Below, piece by piece: positions 7,440-15,174 of a stretch of 33,605 nt of DNA. The position numbers were made by a program, and so were the translations under genes. The stretch lies in assembly GCA_003142015.1 (NCBI GenBank), contig PLOI01000013.1, forward strand, positions 19,207 to 52,811, given 5' to 3'. A model generated the notes under the pieces. It searched no databases. It worked only from the letters and a program-made list of their open reading frames with translations, and was not told the origin of the DNA. Every line of letters begins with the position of its first letter. Position 1 is the stretch's first letter. The DNA comes from Acidobacteriaceae bacterium (GTDB taxonomy: Bacteria; Acidobacteriota; Terriglobia; Terriglobales; Acidobacteriaceae).

Positions 7440-8028
7440 GTGCGCAGTATTAAACCTGTCTTTGTAGTGGGACTGCACTATCTATTGTCATTTCCATCTT
7501 TTGATCGCCTATTCGTACCAGAAATTCGCCCAGGGTTCGCGAATCGGCCTACACGGTATTCTCGATTTCCGGTAACAGCCCAAGGCGCTCATTGAGCGTA
7601 CGTTAGGGACGATCGCAACGATAAGTCCTCGAAAACGCCCCAGGTGTCGGGATCTCCGCAGTGCCTGGATGGTCGCCGCTTCGGTGACTGCACCATTGCC
7701 GAGAATTATCCTCATCTGGAGCACAATGTGAATTGGAACTGCGGAGAGGGCAAAGATGGAGAACTACCGGCGAATGCCGAATGAGGTCGATAGGGACCGT
7801 TCCAGTCTGTCAGGTATGTGCCCGGTCTGTACCGGAAAGGCATACCCCTCCCCCCCTATACCCCCCTGGGGTATAAATTTCCCCTCAAATCTTGCAGATT
7901 ATTTCTAACCCATTTGAAATCAACGCCGCTCGAAAAACGCATAGCCAGAATTCTTCCACATGGTGAGATTTAGCCTCTGAAAATCGCCGGGAAAACCCGC
8001 TTTTTGTTCCAGAACAGTGGAGTTTGAT
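7440..8028. other. 589-bp stretch without a convincing gene; C-tract and hairpin
   Basis: Only short open frames occur, none with a good start or recognisable protein. A cytosine-rich tract (7846-7866) ends in a hairpin, TATACCCC (7857-7864) pairing with GGGGTATA (7868-7875). On the minus strand this lies about 150 bases beyond the stop of the acyl-ligase gene, and AT-rich sequence flanks it. I can state the hairpin; its role as terminator or dispersed repeat is inference. Confidence 0.5.
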
Positions 8029-10737
8029 CTAGTTGCAGTCTCGCAGCAGCCGTTCCACTTCGGCGTGCAGCCGCGCGGTGATCGCCGTCTCGGTTTCTTC
8101 GGGTGCAAAGCGGATGGGCTGGCCCACATGCACTTCGATCTTGCCGGAGCGGAACCAGCGCCGGTTTCCCGCCTTCAGCTCGCCCAGCCCGCGCAGCGCC
8201 ACCGGCAGCACCTGCGCTCCCGATTGCCTGGCCAGCAACCCGATTCCCCCGCGGAATCGCGCCAGCGTCCCTTCGGCCGAGCGTGTGCCCTCGGGAAAGA
8301 CCAGCACGTTGTAGCCGTGGTCCATGGCCGCGCCGGCGTGCGCAAAACTCTGCTGGAAGTTGCGCCGCCGGGGCAATGGAAAGACATTGAAGAGCACCGT
8401 CAGCAACAAATAAATCAGCGGACCGGGCAGATAGAAGCGGCTCTTCCGCCCAGCCGGGTGCTCGGCATTGCGGAAGTGCCGGTAGTCGTCGAGCATATCG
8501 CCGGCCATGGCCACTGCGATTCGCCGCCGCGCGCGTCCTGGCAGGGCGTATTGGACGAGTGGCCCGTCAAAGGTCGTCACGTGGTTGGCGATGATGAGCA
8601 TCGGCTCGTCCGGCGAGAGGTTTAGCGTTTCTGGCGCGACCACATGAGGATTCGCCAGCAGCCAAACCAGTGGCTGCGCGACCGCTTCAATAAAGGCTAC
8701 GCGCAGCCATTGGAAGGGCAAGAGCCAGGGCCAGCGCGGGTAAATGTGGCGTTCTAGCTCGGGTTCATTTGGCTCGGCAAAAATGCCGGAAGAATCGATG
8801 GGAGCTGGCGCGGCTGGGCTTGAACCCATCCGTGTATCACGCTCATCGGGAATTCTCTGCGGAACTTGGTCATTCGCCACTTCTGTTCGCGCAGTGTCGG
8901 TCTCGCCGGCTACCAACGCGCGCAAATCGCCAAGTGTTTCTGCCCGCTCCAGCAAGCCGCTCTCCGGCGCAATTCCCAACCGCTCTTCGAGAGCCGCCGC
9001 CAGTTGCACGCGGCCCAGGCTGTCGAGTTGCAGATCCTCGGTCAGGCGCAGTTCATCTCCTGTGCCGGTCGGCGCCTCACCGGTGATTGCGACGATCAAC
9101 GCCAGCAGCCAGTCAGACGACGCTCCTAAAACGCTCGTACGGGCCGTTGCATCATCGCCCATGCCGGACACTGCAGACGCGGCCTGAATCTCGGCCAGCC
9201 ACGCGGCCACAGCTTTGCGCCGAACCTTGCCGGTCGAGGTGCGCGGCAGGTCCGGCTCCGGCCACACCATCCAGTGGCGCAATCGCTGAAACTCCGCCAG
9301 CTTGCGATTGGCGTTTTCAATGGCCGAGGCTGCCGCCTGCTCTCCGTGGCCGCGCATGGCCAGCACTGCGCAAGGCTCCGGCCCAGCCGCAGTCTCCATC
9401 GCTACCACCGCGCAGGCCGCCACGTCCGGTTCCTGCTCAATGGCCGCCTCCAGGTCTTCGGGATGCAGGTTCACCCCCGACGCGGTCACGATCACCTCGC
9501 TCTTGCGACCCAGAAAGCGCAGCTCGCCGCTATCGGCAACTTCGGCCAGATCGCCGGTGGCCAGCCACTCGCCGACGCGCGGCTCGAAGGCTCCGTTCCG
9601 CCAGCTTCCGCCCGAGATTGCTGCGCCCCGCACCAGTACTTCGCCGTCCGGCCCCAGCTTTACTTCACGCCCCGCCATGGGCTTGCCGATGGTTCCGTGC
9701 GCCACATGGAAGGGGTGGTTCAGAGTAATCAGCGCGCTGGTTTCCGTCATGCCGTAGCCCTGAACCACCACCAATCCCAGCGCGTTCCAGAACTGCTCGA
9801 GCGGCCCGCCCAGCGCCCCGCCGCCGGAGATCATCGCCCAAAACTTCAGGCCGAATTCGGAGTGAACATCGCGGAAGCGCCACCAACGTTTCCACGCCGG
9901 GATGCCGTGCGATGCGGCAATCCGTTCTGCAAGACCGGGATGGTTGCCTTCCAAATAGGTCTTGAGCAGCGCCATCACGCGCGGCACCGCGGCCAGTACG
10001 CTGATGCGCTCACACTTGATGGTTTCGATCAGTCGCGAGGCCACCAGACGGCTCTCGAAGTGAACCTGGGCAGTAAAAATGGGGGGAACCCAGAGCCCCA
10101 TCGTCTGCCCAAAAACGTGGCTCAGCGGCAGCGTGTCGAAAATGCGCAGCGGATGCACCAGCAGCCGCTCCCAGCGCATATAAGGCTGCGCTCCGCGCTC
10201 GATAGGCTCCACGCTGGCCAAAATATTTCCATGAGTCAGCACCACGCCCTTGGGATCGCCGGTGGTGCCGGAAGTAAACAGAATCTGCAGCGGCGTCTCG
10301 CGCGAGAGACCCGCAACCGGCCCGGCTTCTTCGGCGGGCAGCGCGGAGAGCCAGTCCTCGAATGTAAGCCGCGAATATTCGGAAGGTAATTGATGAAGGA
10401 GCAGCGCATCGCCCACCGCCAGTTTGGGCTGAACGTCAGAGGCCACGCGCGCGGCAAACTCGGCCGTTCCGTAAGCGTCCAGCGGCACGGCCAGCACTCC
10501 GCGCGCGATGCAGCCGTGGAATGCCGCAATCCACTCTGCGCCGTTTTCCCCCCACAGGAGAACCCGGTCGCCCGGCCCGATGCCCCGCTGGGCGAGAAGC
10601 GCGGCAAAACGTCCCGCCAGATGCGCAATCTGCCCATAGGTGGTCGCCCGCCGCCGGTTGCCCTGGAAGCGGACCACAGCAATCTGGCGGTCGTAGCTGC
10701 GAAAGTCGTCGAGTAGTGTAGCCAGATGGTCGCGCAT
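8029..10737 (-). CDS. Three-domain AMP-dependent acyl ligase / acyl-carrier / 1-acylglycerophosphate-type acyltransferase
   Basis: A 902-residue fusion. The N-terminal adenylation domain (about 1-500) has LFTSGTTGDPKGVVLTHGN, QGYGMTE, ATGDLAE, FLGRKSEVIVTASG and the C-terminal lysine motif PRTSTGKVRRK, so it should activate a fatty acid with ATP. A carrier domain (about 535-610) has LQLDSLGRVQL with Ser573 as the phosphopantetheine site. A PlsC domain (about 660-902) has NHVTTFD (His719, Asp724) and FPEGTRS. The inferred job is to load an exogenous or released fatty acid on the built-in carrier and pass it to a lysophospholipid or related acceptor. E. coli Aas has similar ligase and acyltransferase parts but in the opposite order. 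The start is the ATG at 10737, with GGAG five bases upstream; the open frame extends 57 codons further but that part is low-complexity. Confidence 0.88.
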   Translation of the reverse strand: MRDHLATLLDDFRSYDRQIAVVRFQGNRRRATTYGQIAHLAGRFAALLAQRGIGPGDRVLLWGENGAEWIAAFHGCIARGVLAVPLDAYGTAEFAARVASDVQPKLAVGDALLLHQLPSEYSRLTFEDWLSALPAEEAGPVAGLSRETPLQILFTSGTTGDPKGVVLTHGNILASVEPIERGAQPYMRWERLLVHPLRIFDTLPLSHVFGQTMGLWVPPIFTAQVHFESRLVASRLIETIKCERISVLAAVPRVMALLKTYLEGNHPGLAERIAASHGIPAWKRWWRFRDVHSEFGLKFWAMISGGGALGGPLEQFWNALGLVVVQGYGMTETSALITLNHPFHVAHGTIGKPMAGREVKLGPDGEVLVRGAAISGGSWRNGAFEPRVGEWLATGDLAEVADSGELRFLGRKSEVIVTASGVNLHPEDLEAAIEQEPDVAACAVVAMETAAGPEPCAVLAMRGHGEQAAASAIENANRKLAEFQRLRHWMVWPEPDLPRTSTGKVRRKAVAAWLAEIQAASAVSGMGDDATARTSVLGASSDWLLALIVAITGEAPTGTGDELRLTEDLQLDSLGRVQLAAALEERLGIAPESGLLERAETLGDLRALVAGETDTARTEVANDQVPQRIPDERDTRMGSSPAAPAPIDSSGIFAEPNEPELERHIYPRWPWLLPFQWLRVAFIEAVAQPLVWLLANPHVVAPETLNLSPDEPMLIIANHVTTFDGPLVQYALPGRARRRIAVAMAGDMLDDYRHFRNAEHPAGRKSRFYLPGPLIYLLLTVLFNVFPLPRRRNFQQSFAHAGAAMDHGYNVLVFPEGTRSAEGTLARFRGGIGLLARQSGAQVLPVALRGLGELKAGNRRWFRSGKIEVHVGQPIRFAPEETETAITARLHAEVERLLRDCN

Positions 10738-10922
10738 GAAAACTCCAGCACGTTCATGGTAGCAGCGCAGATCATGCGTGTTACGACGCGGAACCCGGCC
10801 TGCGGCGAACGTCGCCAAGCCGCTAGCGGGCGATGCGTGGCGAACTCGCGACATTCGTAAAAGACTTCTCGCCGGGCCTGCGCCTCGCGCTGCCCGCATC
10901 CCTCGCAAAGTAAAATAGAAGC

Positions 10923-11582
10923 ATGGGATTTGAAAGCGTGAAGAAAATTGCCGAAGCGGATTTTCCTACCCGCTGGGGAGCCTTCCGCATACTGGGCTTC
11001 GAGGGTGTGTTGACGACGGCCAGCTCTTGCGACAATGGTCCGGCTGACGGCGCGGGCAAAGTCGAGGTAGAGGGTCTGGTGGCGCTCGTGATGGGCGACA
11101 TTCATTCCGCGCCTCCGGTGGTTCGTATTCACTCGCAGTGCCTCACCGGCGATGTTTTTGGCTCGCTGCGCTGCGACTGCCGGCTGCAACTGGAACTGGC
11201 CATGCGCCGCATCGCCAAAGAGGGCGCGGGCATTCTGCTGTACGAGCAGCAGGAGGGCCGCGGCATAGGCCTGATGGCCAAACTCAAAGCCTACGAGTTG
11301 CAAGACCAGGGGATGGACACGGTGGAGGCCAACGTCGAGCTGGGCTTTGCCGCCGATTGCCGCGAGTATGAGCTGCCGGCCGAGGTGCTCAAGCTGCTCG
11401 GCGTCACGCAGGTTAAGCTGATTACCAATAACCCCGAAAAGGTGGCGGCGCTGGAATCAGCCGGCATTGCGGTGGTGGAGCGCGTCTCCGCCGAGGTTGC
11501 GCCGCAAGAGAGCTTCGCGGGCTACGTGCGCACCAAGCACGAAAAGATGGGCCACATCTCGGACTTGTCTGAATATAAATAA
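10923..11582 (+). CDS. ribA: GTP cyclohydrolase II
   Basis: A 219-residue zinc enzyme that opens GTP to 2,5-diamino-6-ribosylamino-pyrimidinone phosphate, formate and pyrophosphate, the first step of riboflavin synthesis. Cys73, Cys84 and Cys86 (C-x10-C-x-C within SQCLTGDVFGSLRCDC) bind zinc. EQQEGRGIGLMAKLKAY is the GTP-binding and catalytic block, and LLGVTQVKLITNNPEK is the C-terminal signature. It is the stand-alone form, without the RibB (dihydroxybutanone phosphate synthase) domain often fused in other phyla. It is divergent from the ligase gene with 185 bases between, and the Shine-Dalgarno is weak. No FMN riboswitch is visible upstream, the gap being too short for a typical one. A GC-rich hairpin lies 20 bases after the stop. 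Confidence 0.93.
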   Translation: MGFESVKKIAEADFPTRWGAFRILGFEGVLTTASSCDNGPADGAGKVEVEGLVALVMGDIHSAPPVVRIHSQCLTGDVFGSLRCDCRLQLELAMRRIAKEGAGILLYEQQEGRGIGLMAKLKAYELQDQGMDTVEANVELGFAADCREYELPAEVLKLLGVTQVKLITNNPEKVAALESAGIAVVERVSAEVAPQESFAGYVRTKHEKMGHISDLSEYK

Positions 11583-11602
11583 CTTATCGTCTAAGTAGGA
11601 CT

Positions 11603-11620
11603 GGCGCCGCGGGCGGCGCC
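11603..11620. terminator. GC-only hairpin after ribA
   Basis: GGCGCCGC (11603-11610) and GCGGCGCC (11613-11620) form a perfect eight-bp stem with a two-base loop, 20 bases after the ribA stop. There is no T tract, so it is a pause or RNA-stabilising hairpin rather than a textbook intrinsic terminator. The remaining bases up to 11845 hold a weak 44-codon frame and the LacI-gene promoter region. Confidence 0.35.
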
Positions 11621-11845
11621 GGGCGCTGCGATCAACGGCGCTATGGGGCTTGGCCTCGACTCCGCCTTTGCCTCGAGGGTTCAGGCCCTGGCCAAACCGG
11701 GACAGACCTTCGATCCCGACTCCCATGCGCAATCTTTACGACGATCTATACAAAATATCTACCGGAAAATGGACACTCGCCACTTTTCAGGCCGCGCGGC
11801 ATAGACTTGTTACGTTGGGACGATTTTTGCCGGAGCAGCAATCCA

Positions 11846-12892
11846 ATGAAGAGGAATAGCCCGCATCCAACTCTAAGCCAGGTAGCCCGGAAAGCAGGGG
11901 TTGGGACCACAACTGTTTCCCGTGTCATCAATGGCGGCGATCGCGTGAGTCCGAAGACATTGGCCCGTGTGCGGCGCGTCATCGAAACACTGTGTTATGT
12001 GCCCAATCTGGCGGCACAGACCCTGAAAGGTCATCGCACCAAGACAATCGGCCTTGTAGTTCCCAGCATCGCCGATCCCTTCTTTGCAAGTTGCGCGGAA
12101 GTCGTGCAAGCCATCGCGCGCGCCAATGACTCGATGCTGATCGTGACGGTAACGGCCAACGATTCACGCACAGAGATAGAAAATCTAAACCTTCTCATAC
12201 GGCATCGAGTGGATGGCCTGATCATTGTGCCTGCCAATTCGCAAAGCCCGGCGTTGCGTGAGCTCTTAGATCGGATCGCCATGCCGGTTGTGGCCATCGA
12301 CCGCCCTGTCGCCAAATCGGCGATTGCCTCCGTGGTAGCCGACAACCTCATAGGAGCGCAGACGGCCACCCAGCACCTGATCGATCACGGCCGCAAGCGG
12401 GTAGTCTGTCTCACAGGTGAAAGCACGTTGTACACGATTCGCGAACGAATAAGTGGTTACCGCAAGGCAATCGAATCCGCGCACCTGACTCCCATCATCG
12501 ACACCTCAGTCAAGGACTACAAATCAGCCGAATACGCGATCAAGAGCCTGCTGGACGGACCGAATCCGCCGGACGCAATTTTTTCGACGAAGAATAGCAC
12601 CACAATCTACGCTTTCGAGGTGCTGCAGCGTTTCAACATCTCCGTGCCCGGAACCATCGCCTTGTTAGGCTTTGACGATTTTGAGCTTGCCTCGACGGTT
12701 CGTCCATCGATCAGCGTGATTCAGCAGCCGGTCGAAGAGATCGCGCGACGGGCCGCGGAGATTCTTTTTGAGCAGTTGTTCGATGAGCGCAAAACAGGAT
12801 CGCGCCTTTTTTCCAAACACCCTCAACCAATCAGGATGCACACGCGCCTTATCCAGCGCAGTTCCTGCGGGTGTGTTCCACAGATTTCTTGA
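11846..12892 (+). CDS. LacI/GalR-family transcriptional regulator
   Basis: A 348-residue sugar-responsive DNA-binding protein. The N-terminal helix-turn-helix and hinge helix are clear: TLSQVARKAGVGTTTVSRVINGG, then VSPKTLARVRRVIETLCYVPN and LAAQTLKG. The periplasmic-binding-like effector domain follows, with KTIGLVVPSIADPFF, HRVDGLIIVPANS, AIDRPV and LLGFDDFELASTVRPSISVIQQP. Length is normal. Start ATG 11846 places the HTH about ten residues in, with GGAG ten bases upstream; the open frame reaches 13 codons further without purpose. It converges on the GH38-like gene, and the minus-strand hydrolase and TonB-receptor genes beyond it are the likely regulon. The effector sugar cannot be told from sequence. 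Confidence 0.92.
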   Translation: MKRNSPHPTLSQVARKAGVGTTTVSRVINGGDRVSPKTLARVRRVIETLCYVPNLAAQTLKGHRTKTIGLVVPSIADPFFASCAEVVQAIARANDSMLIVTVTANDSRTEIENLNLLIRHRVDGLIIVPANSQSPALRELLDRIAMPVVAIDRPVAKSAIASVVADNLIGAQTATQHLIDHGRKRVVCLTGESTLYTIRERISGYRKAIESAHLTPIIDTSVKDYKSAEYAIKSLLDGPNPPDAIFSTKNSTTIYAFEVLQRFNISVPGTIALLGFDDFELASTVRPSISVIQQPVEEIARRAAEILFEQLFDERKTGSRLFSKHPQPIRMHTRLIQRSSCGCVPQIS

Positions 12893-12965
12893 AGTTACAA
12901 GAGTGTCGAGCGCCCGGATCTGATAGGTCACAGGAAGTTACTCTTCCCAACCCCGAATCGATAAC

Positions 12966-15056
12966 TCACAACCGAATTACAAAGCGAAATGACATATCCT
13001 CTCCAAACCACATGATGTAGTTCGTCCCCCATGCGTTATTGAAAAGATTGTAGTGAATTCCTTCGCGCAGATCGGGCTGACTCCGCGAAAATCCGAGCGG
13101 GGCTCGTTTCCCTAGGGCGACAAGCGGCGCATCGATGGAGTGGACAGACAAGCTTCCGTTGTTGTCCTCATAGAAGACCCCGTCCGAGACGGCGTGCGTG
13201 TGGCGATTGCCGGAATCCACCACGTCGTATGGCGAAACCCGTTGGCCTGTCTTCTGCATTGTCCAGCCCATTGGGTCGGGAGCGATGGGGTTGAAGGTCA
13301 TCCAAATAGCCTCGGGAAGCCGCGTCGGCGCTTTTGCGGCCCAGTAGACGTTCACCTCGATAGACGGCTCAGCTTTCGGAAATACGTACTCGGCTATGAT
13401 CCGCTCGGGAAAGGCCGCCCGCCCTGACGCGATGGATGCGTCGTCGTCGATCTTGAGGTAGGCAAGCAGGCGATGGGATGCTTCGTCTTCTGATGTTTCC
13501 AGCCGCAACAACCGCGGTTGCCATATCCGACTCTCTGCTCCGAAGCGTTCGATATTCGGCTTGCCAAAATCTTTCTTGGCCCAATCCTCATTGCTGATTA
13601 CGTAGTTCCTGAAGAAGGCCGCGTAATCATCTTGCGAGAGAGTTTGATAGGAAAAGAGAGCCAGCGGATGATCGTGCGCCGCCCAATCACGGCCGGTCTT
13701 CTTGTGATGAAGTTTATGGATTGCTCCGGTCTCTTGATCAAATTGAACAATGAAGTGCGTTGTGTTCAGATCCTTTTCGGCCGGATGGGATTGCGCGAGC
13801 GGCCGTGGTGGCTTCGCATTCAACAAATCAATCGCAGCGAGAGCTTCCGCTTTCAAGACAGGCGGAAGCGTGTCAATCCCCGAGAACAAGTCTTGTCTCT
13901 TCTCGTTCCAGCTAAACTCCACCACTTTGTAGTTGCGAGTATCTAACATAGCCCGTAAATCCTGGGGCAGATAGTTATCGAAGTCCAGCCATGTCTTGGT
14001 ATCTGTTCCCCACGTATGCTCAACTTCCAGCAGCAGGTGGCGCAAGAGGCCGATGTCGGTTGGGTCGCCCACGGCAAAGCGGCCCTCGCTAATCCAACGC
14101 TGACGGAGCCGGCTCACCTCCCGATATCTGGCAACTTTCAAAGGGTCGCTTGCGATCCCATGAATCCATGTATCGCCTACTTCCTGGGTGACCACTGGAA
14201 GCGCATAAGTGTGCCGGGCTACTTCATTTGCTACAACAGTAAGATTCGTTGGAACAATCTCCGCGTTGGGAAAGCGGCTCTTTAGGGTGGCAAACGTTTG
14301 TGATATTTCTTCCGGCGTGTGCGGTCCGCTGTTATCGCCTTTGACTACGATGGCAAAGGCAGCATCGGAATCAGGGACAACCTCTATGCCGCCATATCCG
14401 GAGTGATACATGACGGCGATGGAAGCGCCCGTAGCGTCCTTCCATTGGAACAGGCCGGGGAGAATCGCCGGGGTGCTTGCATCGTTGACGCCAATATCCA
14501 GGAATGTTACACCGGCTGAGGCAAGCGGCTGGACAATTCCGCGGGTATGGCCGGGCACGTCGGTCATTTTGGCGCCAGTGGTCTTGCACCCGAACCGTCG
14601 ATCCAAAGCCTGCGACAAAGCAATAGCTCCGGAGATCATGCTCGGATCCATCATCTCCGTCTGCCAGCTAAAGGGGAGAGCGTGCCATGCGATATAGCCC
14701 GAGTGGATCGCCTCTTCCATGCGCTTGCGCTGGTCGTGATCGGCCTGCTCAAGGTATTCATAAAGCAGCCACGATCCCGTAGTCCACACATATTTCGGCG
14801 ATCCTTCCTGACTTAGCGAGGCCGCCGTGGTAATTGCTTTTGGAAAATAATCTTCAAAGTAGCGTTTGACAACCGCGGCTTGAGTGTCGACGAATCCTGC
14901 GTCAAAATGGCACTTGAATACTGTAAGAACTCGTTTGACGCGCAGCGCGTCCGGGGCGGCGATATTGAATAAGCCGAAACCGTGGGCGGCTGTTGAGCCT
15001 CCAACGAGAGTGCCTGCCGACGCGGCAAGTGCTTCAAGAAATGTTCTGCGTTTCAT
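12966..15056 (-). CDS. Tat-exported GH38-like glycoside hydrolase (DUF5054 family)
   Basis: A 696-residue protein beginning MKRRTFLEALAASAGTLVGG, a twin-arginine signal, so it should be folded in the cytoplasm and exported to the periplasm. The catalytic part resembles the alpha-mannosidase (GH38/GH57-like) barrel: CHFDAGFVDT gives His50 and Asp52 as probable zinc ligands, and TDVPGHTRG gives Asp166, in the place of the GH38 nucleophile. The block QEVGDTWIHGIASDP is typical of DUF5054 proteins. The C-terminal half is beta-rich, as in GH38. Activity is unproven for the family, and an alpha-linked sugar substrate is only inferred. ATG 15056 has GGAGG five bases upstream, so the TTG one codon before is not needed. 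It lies 118 bases after the PHP-hydrolase gene, on the same strand. Confidence 0.8.
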   Translation of the reverse strand: MKRRTFLEALAASAGTLVGGSTAAHGFGLFNIAAPDALRVKRVLTVFKCHFDAGFVDTQAAVVKRYFEDYFPKAITTAASLSQEGSPKYVWTTGSWLLYEYLEQADHDQRKRMEEAIHSGYIAWHALPFSWQTEMMDPSMISGAIALSQALDRRFGCKTTGAKMTDVPGHTRGIVQPLASAGVTFLDIGVNDASTPAILPGLFQWKDATGASIAVMYHSGYGGIEVVPDSDAAFAIVVKGDNSGPHTPEEISQTFATLKSRFPNAEIVPTNLTVVANEVARHTYALPVVTQEVGDTWIHGIASDPLKVARYREVSRLRQRWISEGRFAVGDPTDIGLLRHLLLEVEHTWGTDTKTWLDFDNYLPQDLRAMLDTRNYKVVEFSWNEKRQDLFSGIDTLPPVLKAEALAAIDLLNAKPPRPLAQSHPAEKDLNTTHFIVQFDQETGAIHKLHHKKTGRDWAAHDHPLALFSYQTLSQDDYAAFFRNYVISNEDWAKKDFGKPNIERFGAESRIWQPRLLRLETSEDEASHRLLAYLKIDDDASIASGRAAFPERIIAEYVFPKAEPSIEVNVYWAAKAPTRLPEAIWMTFNPIAPDPMGWTMQKTGQRVSPYDVVDSGNRHTHAVSDGVFYEDNNGSLSVHSIDAPLVALGKRAPLGFSRSQPDLREGIHYNLFNNAWGTNYIMWFGEDMSFRFVIRL

Positions 15057-15174
15057 CAATGCCTCCGCATGGCTTACCGCATTGTGTGATATTTCGTCGT
15101 AAAGCGAGTTTGTACGAATGGCTCACATCGGCGAAGCGTTGAATTTGAGCTATGCTTTCTCGCACTTCTTTCTA

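Noticed and set aside
7509-7724. 71-codon minus-strand frame in the gene-free stretch
   Set aside because: Mixed composition, no recognisable motif, no good start. It could be gene debris, but I cannot name a parent.
10738-10908. 57-codon N-terminal extension of the ligase fusion
   Set aside because: It is Arg/Ala-rich without family similarity, while the internal ATG at 10737 has GGAG at the right distance and begins the normal ligase N-terminus.
10738-10922. FMN riboswitch upstream of ribA
   Set aside because: The gap to the divergent gene is 185 bases, and I see neither the conserved RFN-element core nor a terminator/anti-terminator arrangement.
11650-11859. Small plus-strand frame (69 codons, or 45 from the ATG at 11725) before the LacI gene
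   Set aside because: No ribosome site or known family; it overlaps the LacI start by 14 bases. A leader peptide remains possible but is unsupported.
12933-12947. GGAAG/CTTCC inverted repeat between the convergent LacI and GH38-like genes
   Set aside because: Only five base pairs with no T tract; too weak to call a terminator.
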